A stretch of DNA of 64,000 bases from Hetaerina americana (GCA_022747635.1 JAKTNV010000001.1:43514446-43578445), one strand, 5' to 3'. Numbered from the stretch's first letter, positions 11,701 through 24,000 are shown. Notes: a model not told the origin generated them from the letters alone. Numbers and translations are program-made.

Positions 11701-13364
11701 CAAGACGTGCTTATTTTCTTCTTTTTGTAGGGATTTTCGGGTCATGTGTAATGCAAGAAACGTATTCAATAGTTCTTATGCCTCCTTTTATTGACGATTC
11801 CCGTTATGAAATTGTTGTTTAGGAAATAATTAGTCGTGTGGGCTTATACATAAGTGCTACGCTCTCGGTGAGCTGTGAGTTTTTAATAAGCACCACGATT
11901 CAATGACGGATAAAAAGTTATCTTATTTAGATACAAAGATAAAAATTGATGTAATAACTTTGGCTTACCCACTTCCATTACAATATTTATTTTGAATACA
12001 TCCCTCTACCAATAATTTTAAATTTGGATCCTTTGCGTGATTTATCTTTTATGAGATTCATTTATGTCAAAAATAAGAAAAGGATTTTCTACAACACTTA
12101 TTTTACATGTCGTAACTTCATGTCGTTGAGATGATAATTTATTTATAGCTTGCTTATCTGAAATACTTAAATTAAATAATTGTAGGTAAATATTTTACAA
12201 AATTTCCTTTAGAGTGCAGATTCGTTTGTTTTTGCTCGGTTATTATTATAATTATGACAATATGTGACTGTAATTGTGGGTTAATTTTAATAAATTTATT
12301 TACCGTTTATGAATGAGTCATTTATGTACAATCGAAAAATTGTCAATCTTGTTATAAATATATCGTATATCTTGTTCGTCTTTCTGTTGAGTTTATGCAA
12401 CTGCTTCGAACTCCATATATGTATGTTATCCCCCGAAATCATTTACATCACTTTTTTAAAAAAATGCTTCTCAGTCCAGCATTCTCAGGAGATTTACGGA
12501 GCAATAAAGAATGTATACCAATCTTTGACCGGCATCAAATGCGTACTTTTGGCGTGTCTATGCTTAAAAAAAATCCTTATCAAAATTAATCACAGTTCCA
12601 CGCAAGGAATCTTTGCCACCATTGAATTGTACAGCTTGGAAAAGAGTCAAAACATGTTTACGGAATGCATCCGTTATTCATCCAGAGAATGATAGATTGA
12701 GTAGAAACAGTGCGGGAAAAGAAAAAAAATTCCACCGGACTAAGTCATAAATTACATCCTCCCATTCATTGTTATTCAGACACATGTAGAGACTTGAGAA
12801 TCCCTTCCCTCAAAAATGCGTCAGTCACTCCCCGAATGGTATAGTTTTCCATTGTTATCGATTATAGCCCGAGGATTTTCCTCATTGGAGTAGGAAAAAT
12901 GGCTACAGGCGCCTCGTGTCTCAGACGGCTTCGGTTACTGGAGCACATAACGCGCTGAAGAGGATGGCCGACGCCGTCTCAAGTGGTGAGCGGATGTGAA
13001 CTCGAGCGATAAACGATGGACCCAAGAGACGAAAGACGAATTTGTCGGCGTAGAAAACGATCCCGGAGGAAGATAAATTTACATGCGTGCAAGGCATGCG
13101 ATCAGAACCTCATGAAAATAACAAGGGGGCCTCGAAGAGCTGAACTTCTCTCGTTCATCGACATTGTCATGCCCCTTGCTTTATCACTGCGTTGGAGGAG
13201 AGATATAGATAGATATTACTAGAACGGGTGCTTGATGCGCATGATTGTCGACCGTTGCAGACGGAGCCGCTCCGTCGCGTGGTCCAAGTTTCAAGGCTCC
13301 CAGGAATCACGCTCCTTGAAATGCAGTAGTTGAATATACGGTAGCGTTTTGTGACATCAAAATA
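8711..13364. other. Unassigned AT-rich DNA
   Basis: No domain-bearing ORF, tRNA-like head or terminal inverted repeat recognised. Open frames at 8772-9101, 9258-9551 and 12309-12692 have no recognisable motifs and AT-driven composition. Confidence 0.45.
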
Positions 13365-14117
13365 CGAGGGTCATCCGGAAAGTAGTACCCGTTCGTGAAA
13401 TAAAGACACAAAAGTAAATATTAACAAACATAAAAAATTTTATTTGAAAGAGGATACTTTAAACTACTTCTCAACATAATCTCCAAGCAAATTAAGGCAT
13501 TTGTCATAACGTGTGACAAGTTTCTGTATTCCTGCTGCATAGTCCTTCGCCGCCAGCTCATTGAGATACGCGAGGGACCCATCTTGCACAAATTTTTGCA
13601 TAATGCAGATGGTGTTTAACAATTTCATGAACAATTGTTCGAGAAACATTGGGAAAATGCTCACAGATGTCATCAATTGTGACGCGCCGATCGTTCCTCA
13701 CGAATTCGTCAACTGAGCTCACCAGTTGGTCTGTAATGACAGACGGTCTCCCCGAACGCTCATCGTCGTGTGTGTTCCCCCTCCCCATGTTGAAGTTGCG
13801 ACACCACCGCCGAACAGACGACTCGTCCATTACATTGTCTCCATACACCTCCTTTAATTGGCGATGAATATCACATGGGCGAACGTTTCTTGCATTGAGG
13901 AATTTAATCACTGCCCTCACTTCACAACTGGCGGCGTTCTCAATTTTTTTAAACATTGTAAACAATCACAGAAACAACACAGGCAATGCTAGCGTCACGC
14001 AACTTGGCTCAGAGAAGGCAGACAAGCCACTGAAGCTATCTGACCTCGTCCAGCGGCTACTCGCGTCGTCAGCACTTCATGCGGCACGAACGGGTACTAC
14101 TTTCCGGATGACCCTCG
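13365..14117 (-). mobile_element. Deleted mariner-like element, 753 bp, copy A
   Basis: Bounded by perfect 33-base terminal inverted repeats (ends CGAGGGTCATCCGGAAAGTA). The minus strand carries a 132-residue HTH ORF followed, in another frame, by the last residues of a mariner transposase (GIQKLVTRYDKCLN, GDYVEK). The catalytic middle is deleted. It is the same length as the three other copies in the window and differs from them at only a few bases. TA flanks the low-coordinate side (13363-13364), but the other side is followed by TG and a (TG)(TA) tract, so a clean TA duplication is not visible. Confidence 0.93.
13558..13956 (-). CDS. HTH-only mariner transposase remnant, copy A
   Basis: 132 residues from the first ATG. 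Residues about 8-55 form the first helix-turn-helix (ending SSVRRWCRNF), a GRP linker motif is at 69-71, and about 90-118 form the second helix-turn-helix (RRVTIDDICEHFPNVSRTI). This is the bipartite domain with which mariner transposases bind their terminal repeats. The frame reaches the WVPR motif (126-129) that normally precedes the catalytic domain, then stops after three more residues. The three catalytic aspartates are therefore absent. A translated product could at most bind DNA. Expression is not shown. Confidence 0.75.
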   Translation of the reverse strand: MFKKIENAASCEVRAVIKFLNARNVRPCDIHRQLKEVYGDNVMDESSVRRWCRNFNMGRGNTHDDERSGRPSVITDQLVSSVDEFVRNDRRVTIDDICEHFPNVSRTIVHEIVKHHLHYAKICARWVPRVSQ

Positions 14118-14121
14118 TGTG

Positions 14122-14125
14122 TATG

Positions 14126-14150
<25 letters not shown>
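14122..14150. repeat. (TA)n tract
   Basis: Short TA run between the mariner copy A end and the Penelope-type palindrome. Confidence 0.85.
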
Positions 14151-14158
<8 letters not shown>

Positions 14159-14162
14159 GATA

Positions 14163-14222
14163 CTCACATATGTTGTTTTGACGTGACGACGGCCGCGCCG
14201 TCGAAACGTCAAAACAACATAC
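14163..14222. repeat. Penelope-type terminal palindrome
   Basis: Perfect 15-base arms at 14170-14184 and 14206-14220 (ATGTTGTTTTGACGT and its complement) enclose a second hairpin, GACGGC/GCCGTC around CGC at 14188-14202. The right arm, GAAACGTCAAAACAACAT, matches the 3' UTR of the Penelope-like remnant at 18249-18266 with one difference, and the left arm is its reverse complement. It looks like two element tips joined head to head, with TA tracts on both sides. Confidence 0.75.
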
Positions 14223-14255
14223 TATATATATATATATATGTGTGTGTGTGTGGGT

Positions 14256-14530
14256 GGGTCGCGGTAGTCCAGTGGGTAGAGCGTTGGACTGCTGACCGAA
14301 GGGTCTCGGGTTCGATTCCCGGGGAAGGCACTCTGGGCACCTGCAGCTCCACCCAAGCTGAAGTGATTTTTCGGTTACCAGGTCTTCCTGGGAAACCATA
14401 ACCGGCACAGGGAAAGGAACTGGCCCCCCTAATCTGATGTGTGAATTTTCACACGCCGTATAGGGCTTAGTACTGCGTGGTCTCTACCATCACCTACTAA
14501 ACCGACCCTCGGGTTGATTACTGTGTTTAT

Positions 14531-14534
<4 letters not shown>
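14256..14534 (+). mobile_element. tRNA-derived SINE, family 1, full copy
   Basis: The tRNA-like head has an A-box-type TAGTCCAGTGGGTAGAGCG and a B-box GGTTCGATTCC, with an anticodon-arm-like GGACTGCTGACC between them. The body contains CTGCAGCTCCACCC, GGTTACCAGGTCTTCCTGGG and ACTGTGTTTATGGTTTA and ends in a long (TA)n tract. Three other copies (5041, 28138, 55727) share the body. The head is not a tRNA gene because the same body follows it at each locus. RNA polymerase III transcription from the internal boxes is expected; there is no protein. Confidence 0.85.
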
Positions 14535-14609
<75 letters not shown>

Positions 14610-14629
14610 TATATATATATATATATATA
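14535..14629. repeat. (TA)n microsatellite
   Basis: Nearly pure TA with one GC interruption, directly after the SINE family 1 tail. Confidence 0.95.
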
Positions 14630-14954
14630 TGATGTTATGGATATTGCCGGTAGCTAAAATTCCTTAATCTCTTCCTAATTTTGATTTCAATGGAAACAAC
14701 CTAGAGAAATGGAAAATTTGGAAAAGATGCGTCATCTCCCTTAAAGTGCCACTTTTAGCTGAATTTACTGAAATCCTTTTTTTTGGGAGGTAGCTAGGCA
14801 TGCCATGTAGAATTTACAATGTAAATGAGATATGATTGCGGATTTAAAAAATGTGACTCTAAGCTAGCTCTTCTGACGATTCCAGATTCTATCCAACCGT
14901 CCAATAACGAGGTATCGCGTTCCGGCGACGGATGGCGTGGCCTCAGGAGGGAAG

Positions 14955-15083
14955 ATGGCGGCCGAAGAAGAGAGCGCCCTCGAACCCCAGTGGCGAGATA
15001 GTGAGTTCATCACTGAATGCCTGTTCTGGCACAATGCCTTCCGGCACCGGCATGCCGCACCCCCGCTCTCCATATCCACCCAG
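14955..15083 (+). CDS. CAP-superfamily (GAPR-1/GLIPR2-like) protein, exon 1
   Basis: 43 codons from an ATG in a strong context (GGGAAGATGGCGGCC) to a CAG|GTGAGC donor in phase 0. Residues 17-38 (EFITECLFWHNAFRHRHAA, then PPL) show the N-terminal CAP signature H-N-x-x-R-x-x-H-x-x-P-x-L. No signal peptide is visible, which agrees with the intracellular GAPR-1 group rather than secreted venom-allergen-type CAP proteins. In that group the protein is peripheral to membranes; its molecular role is unsettled. The frame stays open upstream to 14877, past a possible acceptor (ATTCCAG at 14879-14885), so an internal exon with a longer N-terminus is an alternative. Confidence 0.72.
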
Positions 15084-15849
15084 GTGAGCACAAGGCGAGG
15101 GGTGATGGGCCAATTAACGAAAAAGCATTCTAAAATGGATCCAAATGGCTTCAGAGATTCAGAAAAAATAAATAAAGCTTCTTATACAAAAATGCAATTG
15201 TTGCTGGCTTACTCATATATTGCTTCATTTATGATGCTAATTGATACAAAGCCACATAAAGATATGATAAATGGCTCACAACGTGCAGCACCCCAAGTAT
15301 ACAACAGGTATTTGCTCTTTCATATACGTGTGGACGCTAATTGTAAATATGAACCACTTAGATGCTGAATTGATTGTAGCTTTTTAAAATTCGCTCGCCA
15401 TTCCTTTATATTTACAAATTAATTATTAAAAATTAATGAGCAAAAAGACGATATTAAACCTAATATTAATTAATTTTTGCAATTATTATTTCACGTAGGT
15501 AGGCCAAATGAGAGTTGTGCTCACATAGGTTTTTTAAACAAAGAAAATCCATCTTATAATAGAACAAGTATTGGCAATTGATTCTTATTAAGGTTCTTAA
15601 CAATTTGAATTGCTGCTATCAATAAATTTGACTTTATTTGCAATCCTAAATCTTAATAAGTTGTGCCAAGGAAGAAAAAGAATGATGCGGTGAGAATAGC
15701 ATTGCCTTAATATGGTAACTCCATCAAGGAATTAGAATTGAAATGTTTCGTTCCAAATCGTGCCCATAGAAGCATCACACGAACGCGGATGAGGGCGATG
15801 GATATAATCGAATGGTGTAAATGCATTGTTTTCTCTTCTGATCCCACAG
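15084..15849 (+). other. Intron of the CAP gene
   Basis: 766 bases beginning GTGAGC and ending GATCCCACAG, a GT-AG intron in phase 0. It is AT-rich with no recognised repeat. Confidence 0.7.
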
Positions 15850-15982
15850 CTATGCTCACATGCGCAGTCCTGGGCCAACCACCTCGCTCACACCAATTCC
15901 TTCCATTACAAAGAGGGCGAAAGGAGTCTGGGCCAAAATCTTTTTTGCAGGAACACCCACACGCTGCAGAGTGATGTCGCTG
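15850..15982 (+). CDS. CAP-superfamily protein, exon 2
   Basis: 133 bases between a CCCACAG acceptor and a GCTG|GTAAGC donor, leaving phase 1. It continues the exon 1 frame as LCSHAQSWANHLAHTNSFHY followed by GERSLGQNLF. This is the second conserved block of the CAP domain: a helix with A-x-x-W-A, a histidine (joint residue 62, the first histidine of the CAP cavity by position) and a G-E-N motif. Here G-E-N reads G-Q-N (residues 71-73), replacing the acidic tetrad residue. The third block (usually ending with G-H-F-T-Q-x-V-W) must lie in later exons. I did not find them up to 64000, so the gene is either very long or broken. Confidence 0.75.
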
Positions 15983-16461
15983 GTAAGCTTTTTTATCTCC
16001 CTCCCCTTTCTACTCAACTCCTCGGTCATGCGTTTTGAGATCACTCCCTTAAATAGAACCCATCTTCATTCCTCTCTTCACAAATCCTTTATTTTGCCCT
16101 TTAGGAGTAATGGTTATCACTTTTAATTCATACCTAACCATTCCCTAGACTCTAAACCAAATATAACGGTTCGAAAGCAAATTTGGTTATATATAATTTA
16201 GACTTCCTTCACCCCCTTGCACACACACACACAAGGAAAAGACAAAGAGGTTATCATAAAACTTCTTGTACTCACAAGGGTCTCACAATAAAACGCATCT
16301 GCTGATATTAATTCATCCTTTTTGATTTATTATTACAGCTTTCAGCATTAAATTCCCAAGCGTCCTGTCGCTACGGCTTTCGGTAAACGTGTGTGTGTCC
16401 TTCCTAAACATTCCTTAAATATTCATTACGTCATTTACATCTTAACTAAGAAGATAAGTAA

Positions 16462-16518
<57 letters not shown>

Positions 16519-17815
16519 TACACTATCGCACGTACATGCAGATGAAGTTCAGCATGGTAAAGGAAACCAATCCTCTCCAAACCCTTCAAAGCAATGCACC
16601 CCGCTGATTGAACTGTCTCCCAACGAATAATCAAAAAGAAGGAATTGCGGCGGGAGCGAGAGCACTATTGCATCCCGACCCCTCTGGAATTGATGATCTA
16701 TTAAAATTTATACCCGGACACCTGTCAACCTGACTCCATATGTGACATGCCCCTCGTTCTTCGATCTTCCATTCCCTCTCCCCCCTCATTCCCTTAATCC
16801 TCCCTTGCCTCCGTCTAACTTGTTTATCTCTTTCGAGTTTTTAGCTCCTCCCCTTTCCTTCACCCTCTTCTTTTAGCGCACTACCCCTCCCTCAATTTCC
16901 CCGCCGCACCGCTACGCGGCCAAGTGGTTGTAAAGCCAGCTGTCGCGTGTTCGGCTCACATCTCCAGCCTCGACACGAGCGGAAAGAAAGAAATAGTGAG
17001 GAGGTACCGCAATAATTTTTTCTTTGAAAATTTTACTCATTTAGGATTTATATCTCTATATCTCCACCGTTCATTTTGTGAAGAAATATAAACGTAACTT
17101 CTCCTCCAGTAATTCTGGTAAAAAGTTTTCTTCTTCTCAATTTTTTAGGCTTGGTTAACGTCGAGACGAAGCTGGTGATTTTATTTCCCTCATGGGAAAA
17201 ACTAATTCATGAAAAATTTCTCTCTTTGTTAACTATAGAACTTCTTGGCTTTTAGTCGTCCACTTATAAAATTTAATGACTGATTATTAATGCAAGGGCA
17301 CGGAAAATTATTTGACCAGTCACATGAAATATTTCTCAAGATTGAAGCAATTCTGCTATTTTGCCAGCTTTCATTAAAGATAAAAGGGACGACAGAGAGG
17401 AAATTAGGATAAGGATATTAGAGAGCAGTAAAGGTGATTGCAAACAAAAGTTATTAATTCTGAAATAAAATTCTGGTGAAAAGAAATCGGTCTTAAATTC
17501 AAACTCATTGGCGCTGATCACAAATAATAATTGGGTAGGAATAAAACTTCGGGATTACTTAAAAGCTACCATTGCCTCAGCTAAAATATAGAACGTTCTT
17601 ATGCATAATTTGTAAGATACAACAAACTAATTTCCTTTATATTCACGACTGTTACATATATACGATAATTAATAATGAAGTTTGACGAGATGGAGACTTT
17701 CTATCCCATTTCCAAGATCAACATTGGCCTGTATATAGCCCCGTATATACTATATATAGATTCGAAACCTAGAGAGTTTCTTATCTTTTTTGTGTGTCTC
17801 ACTAGTGCTAACTTC
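15983..17815. other. Unassigned DNA after CAP exon 2
   Basis: Presumed intron if the CAP gene continues. It contains a (TA)n tract at 16464-16515 and a C/T-rich segment at about 16740-16910. No further CAP exon was recognised. Confidence 0.45.
16464..16515. repeat. (TA)n microsatellite
   Basis: Pure alternating TA of about 25 units. Confidence 0.95.
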
Positions 17816-17817
17816 TA

Positions 17818-17876
<59 letters not shown>
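17818..17876. repeat. (TA)n microsatellite
   Basis: TA tract joined directly to the left end of the Penelope-like remnant. Confidence 0.95.
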
Positions 17877-18002
17877 CATTTCTTCGAAATGGGCAGCTCT
17901 TCGGCGACGCAAAAATATATAAAAACACAGATGTAGATTTTTAAAACATAGAAACACAAAGAAAGGACCCTCACATGATGACTGCTTCTCCATTTTGGTG
18001 AT

Positions 18003-18078
18003 TGAAACCCTTCCCAAATCTGCAAGTATCATTGAGAACCCGCGAGATGGCGCATATCTGGGTGTCCCAGTCTTTTGA
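18003..18078 (+). pseudogene. Penelope-like ORF C-terminal remnant
   Basis: Reads V-I-E-T-L-P-K-S-A-S-I-I-E followed by NPRDGAYLGVPVF and a stop. It matches the end of the ORF at 8095-8703 apart from a short deletion (N-R-G-E). Only about 25 codons survive. Confidence 0.7.
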
Positions 18079-18226
18079 ACCCCTCAATCAAGCCCACTGA
18101 ACGCATCTAATAGCTGCCTACATATCCCCTCCCACCCCTTGTTCATTTCCTATTGGTCCCTCACCTCTCCTTCCCTCACCTCTCCCACGCACATGTCCTC
18201 TCCGCTCTTCGCCGAGAACGTCATTC

Positions 18227-18258
18227 TGATGACGGCGGTCGTGCCGTCGAAACGTCAA
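18227..18258 (+). ncRNA. Hammerhead-ribozyme-like motif (degenerate)
   Basis: CTGATGA is followed by a GACGGC/GCCGTC hairpin and then GAAACGTC, the order of a type I hammerhead core (CUGANGA, stem II, GAAA, short stem III, cleavage triplet GUC). Penelope-like elements are known to carry such ribozymes in their terminal repeats. Here the hairpin overlaps the last GA of the CTGATGA box, or else two extra bases precede GAAA, and no good stem I is visible. Activity is doubtful. Confidence 0.35.
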
Positions 18259-18314
18259 AACTACATATGTGAGTGTCCTTTCTTTGTTTCTATGTTTAAA
18301 AAATCTACATCTGT

Positions 18315-18320
<6 letters not shown>

Positions 18321-18372
<52 letters not shown>

Positions 18373-18515
18373 ACACACATATGCATATATATAAACACAT
18401 ACACACAGGCATGTATATATATATATATATAATATATATATATATATTATATATATACATATGTATATATATACACACATATATATATATATGTATATAA
18501 ATATGTATGTATATA

Positions 18516-18562
<47 letters not shown>
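18321..18562. repeat. (TA)n / (TACA)n compound microsatellite
   Basis: TA tract with CA and TG interruptions that begins at the right end of the Penelope-like copy 2. Confidence 0.9.
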
Positions 18563-19924
<1,362 letters not shown>

Positions 19925-20322
19925 GTTTTTATGGATTTTATGTCAATATATTTCATTATGTATGCATACACATATTATACATATAATTTTATTAGAATTG
20001 CCAACAAAATGAAATCGGTCAAATTTCAGAAAAAATGATCTAAATGAGTAATAAACGTATGGCTAAGTCAGGAATTCCAATTTAAAGCATTGATGTATTA
20101 TTTCTTCTGTTCGGTCAAATATAGTATTGAAACCAATTGGGCAGTTTGGGATATATTCAGTGACTCTTTTTGATTCCGCTTTAATAGTAAAATAATGACA
20201 AACATATTTTTCAGATGCCACTATAAGAAGCCCAATTTTCATTATTTATGTCTCAAAATATTTTTAAAAAATTCTCAACAAAGTTTGGATTTCGGAAAAG
20301 TATGAGAATTAAACTAGAACTA

Positions 20323-21075
20323 CGAGGGTCATCCGGAAAGTAGTACCCGTTCGTGCCGCATGAAGTGCTGACGACGCGAGTAGCCGCTGGACGAGGTCAG
20401 ATAGCTTCAGTGGCTTGTCTGCCTTCTCTGAGCCAAGTTGCGTGACGCTAGCATTGCCTGTGTTGTTTCTGTGATTGTTTACAATGTTTAAAAAAATTGA
20501 GAACGCCGCCAGTTGTGAAGTGAGGGCAGTGATTAAATTCCTCAATGCAAGAAACGTTCGCCCATGTGATATTCATCGCCAATTAAAGGAGGTGTATGGA
20601 GACAATGTAATGGACGAGTCGTCTGTTCGGCGGTGGTGTCGCAACTTCAACATGGGGAGGGGGAACACACACGACGATGAGCGTTCGGGGAGACCGTCTG
20701 TCATTACAGACCAACTGGTGAGCTCAGTTGACGAATTCGTGAGGAACGTTCGGCGCGTCACAATTGATGACATCTGTGAGCATTTTCCCAATGTTTCTCG
20801 AACAATTGTTCATGAAATTGTTAAACACCATCTGCATTATGCAAAAATTTGTGCAAGATGGGTCCCTCGCGTATCTCAATGAGCTGGCGGCGAAGGACTA
20901 TGCAGCAGGAATACAGAAACTTGTCACACGTTATGACAAATGCCTTAATTTGCTTGGAGATTATGTTGAGAAGTAGTTTAAAGTATCCTCTTTCAAATAA
21001 AATTTTTTATGTTTGTTAATATTTACTTTTGTGTCTTTATTTCACGAACGGGTACTACTTTCCGGATGACCCTCG
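20323..21075 (+). mobile_element. Deleted mariner-like element, 753 bp, copy B
   Basis: Perfect 33-base terminal inverted repeats, flanked by TA on both sides (20321-20322 and 21076-21077), the canonical mariner target duplication. Same internal structure as copy A. It differs in the HTH ORF by one residue (V instead of D at residue 89). Confidence 0.95.
20484..20882 (+). CDS. HTH-only mariner transposase remnant, copy B
   Basis: The same 132-residue bipartite HTH protein as copy A, intact, with D89 changed to V between the two HTH subdomains. The transposase tail (LNELAAKDYAAGIQKLV onward) follows in another frame to 20976. The catalytic domain is absent. If translated it could bind the terminal repeats but not transpose. 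Confidence 0.75.
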   Translation: MFKKIENAASCEVRAVIKFLNARNVRPCDIHRQLKEVYGDNVMDESSVRRWCRNFNMGRGNTHDDERSGRPSVITDQLVSSVDEFVRNVRRVTIDDICEHFPNVSRTIVHEIVKHHLHYAKICARWVPRVSQ

Positions 21076-21077
21076 TA

Positions 21078-24000
21078 GATACGAAGGCTGTTTTGTTGAT
21101 TTTATTCCAGCATTGTATCAGTTCGGGCCTTTGAGAGTTAATACATGCTCACCTCGTTCGCAGCAGGGATGGAGGTTTACATTCGACGAGGAATATAATG
21201 CATAAAAGTTTTACTTTCATCTTGAAAAATCGTCAGCCGAGGTCTACGTAATGCTGGAAGAAGCTTATTGTTAGTCTGTCCTTTCTTAGATACCACTTCG
21301 AAGATAGTTGAAAATGTTTAAAGCGGGGGGGACAATCAATTACAAAGGAAAAAGGACCGAGAACTTAAGTGAGCGCTCGTGGGGATGTGAGAATTAGCAT
21401 CTATTCTGCCATCGTGAGAGAATATCATCGGAAAAACCTATGAACACCATCGAAAAATATTTTTTTCATATCTTTACCCATACAATGATAAGGATAACAT
21501 TTTCCATGAAACGTAGTTTTGAGTGGCGGGTTCCTAGACGAAAAAAGGACGTTTGCGGGAACATTCGCTCGCAGTTGTAGTTGATGTTACAGGATGATGA
21601 GAAGATTCTTTTGAAGATTTTACCACAAATAAAAAAATTGACAATATCATTTTTATTCTGAGAACACACATTAAAGTTGGTCTGCGTGATAATCTCCGGT
21701 ATATCAAACGCAATGGTGGTTACTTCTGCTGGGAAAGTTTGGTGATTTCATTTTCCGATACCAAGGTAATGGCGTATCAGCATGTCATACCAACACATAA
21801 AACTCTAAATGAGGCATACAACAGGGATCACTGAAAATTGTCTAAGACCTTATCAATCACAAATTAATAGTATATGTGGCGCACCACGATAATATACGGC
21901 CGCAGATTTCAAATATTGTTGCTGAATATCTCGCGGAAATCAATGCGAAGTGATTCCATCATCCACAATTCCTACAACTAGCCATACGCGATTTTTTCCG
22001 CTCCTATAGGTTAACGCATCCTTCGTAAGAAGTGTTTTTAATCTTTATAAGCAGGCGTATGCGAACGGAATATGATTAGAATTTCAACGGCTGTCACAAT
22101 AATGGGCTAATAGCAAATAAAATTGAACCATGTATGCATTTAAAAATAATCTAACAATATAAGAAGAGAACATTTTTGTCAAATCTTTACGAAACATTTT
22201 TTGCAGCATCTTTGAAAAATATAAAGGATATTGTAGTCCTATTTCCTGGATTAGCCGCTACTAAAATTTAAAGTAAATATAAAAAATACGACACAATATA
22301 ATGTGATTAGTACTCATAATCATGGCAATTCTATACCTTTTGATTTTATCTCGTGGCTCCCTTACTAAAGAGCCTACAATGTTGCTCCTTATTCCCATGC
22401 TTAAAAAATGTTATATTTACTGTTATTATTGAAACAAAAATTTTTTCGTGTGTTTCATTCTTAAATCTGAGTGAAACACGCGAACATTTAACTAGACTTT
22501 TTGAAAATGAGATCTCTATTTCCCATAATTCATCGTAATTAGTGCTTGTATTAAATGCTATAACTGTTGTAATTAAATATCCAAAATATTGCAATTTGAA
22601 TATAGTACGTAAATAAATAGACGCGCAAATAAACGTTTATGAGATCAATGTGAGGACACATGGTTGAAAATGTCATTTTTTCTTGGTAATTGGATAAATA
22701 GAATGCTGCTTTGTATATTACAGGTATTTCAGTATAATTTAAAAAAACCGCTAGATATTGCTGTCAATGAATGTATGAGTCATTAGAATATTACTACAAT
22801 ATTATAAAAATAGTAATAGTATGTCGAGTATAGTAGAGTATTTTACCGGCAACGGCAAGTTAGATCTAGGTAGATCTACTACCCAAATACTACTTTATTT
22901 CCAAGACTTATCGTGCAGGACACTAAATAAATGCTCCAAAGGGCGCATTACACTTAACCTCGCTTCAACTCCATACCAGCCTGGCCTCCAATCATTCGCT
23001 CTAATAAGACTATTGTTCTGCCTCTTCCTCACTTATCAAACATACATTTAAACGTAAAGAACTAAATTCGGTTTCAAAAGTAAGTTCACAATTGCATAAG
23101 TAAGATTTTACAGTGTTCATAAGTTCAGTTTATCAGACATAAAATGACCCTTGATAATAAGGCTTCCAAAATCGGTGACGAAATTTCAATACATCGATTG
23201 AGCATTTTTTTTTAAACTCAAGCGAAGGTAAATGATTTATAACTAAAACAATCTTGGTATTTTACGATTGCCGTAAAGAAACCACTCCTCTATTGTCTGC
23301 TACATCCTGCAATGTATGCATTTACCTCTTCCTGCCATACTATGCGGGTTGCATGTTAATTTAAAACAAGGGGTTAAATTCTTCGAATGATCGACGTGAA
23401 TTGCTTCACTATATCCACTTTCGGCGCGTAATTTACGGTCATCTATTCAATCAAATGCAAGCACGAGTAGAAATAAATAAGACCTGAGTTGTCGAAAAAA
23501 ACAAACTATTTGTAACTGTTACATTGAATCCTAACAAAATTCACAGGACAAGTCATTGTTAATCGCTGCCTCCAATTTGTCGCCCATTGAAAAAACGCCA
23601 ACTTGTAAAAGGAATTACGAAAGATTGGCAAAGCTAAAAGGAGGGCAAAGGGCGAAACCATTTGTACTGGGGCAGTATCATGTGTGGTTCTTTTTCTTTC
23701 CTGGCTCGCTTCATCCCTCCAGCCTCACTTGAACCTTTCAATGCACCGCATCAGCCTCCCTCCGCAATATCCACGGCCTCTTTACGCTTTCACTGCACAC
23801 CACGCCCTTGCCCCTTGTTCCACCGTACCCTCCCCAGCATCATCTTCCCCACTCCAAACAGTCCTTTGCCCCATTTCTCCCCAGTCTTTTTTTTTGCTTT
23901 GTCTCCTCTCGCGTCCATCCCGGAGGGAGATTAGCATACATTGGCGTGCACCCATACAAAATTACGACGGCACCGATGCATTCATTTTTCAGGATGTTAC

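Larger units (their letters stand above)
17877..18320 (+). mobile_element. Penelope-like remnant with terminal inverted repeats, copy 2
   Basis: The inverted ends at 17923-17976 and 18267-18318 match over about 52 bases (outer part AAACACAGATGTAGATTTTT). Inside are the last codons of the Penelope-like ORF (about 18003-18078: IETLPKSASII, NPRDGAYLG, then a stop) and a 3' UTR. The left end is the complement of the element's own 3' terminus, as in the inverted terminal arrangements of Penelope-like insertions. Beyond the left repeat, TTCGAAATGG, GGCGACGC and AAATATATAAAAACACAG recur in copy 1. (TA)n flanks both sides. Confidence 0.75.

Noticed and set aside
13649..13867. 72-codon ORF antisense to the mariner HTH ORF, repeated in all four copies
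   Set aside because: Its conservation follows from the near-identical element copies; it is the shadow frame of the HTH ORF and has no family motif.
14256..14335. Possible functional tRNA gene
   Set aside because: The same non-tRNA body follows the tRNA-like head at several loci, which marks a SINE.
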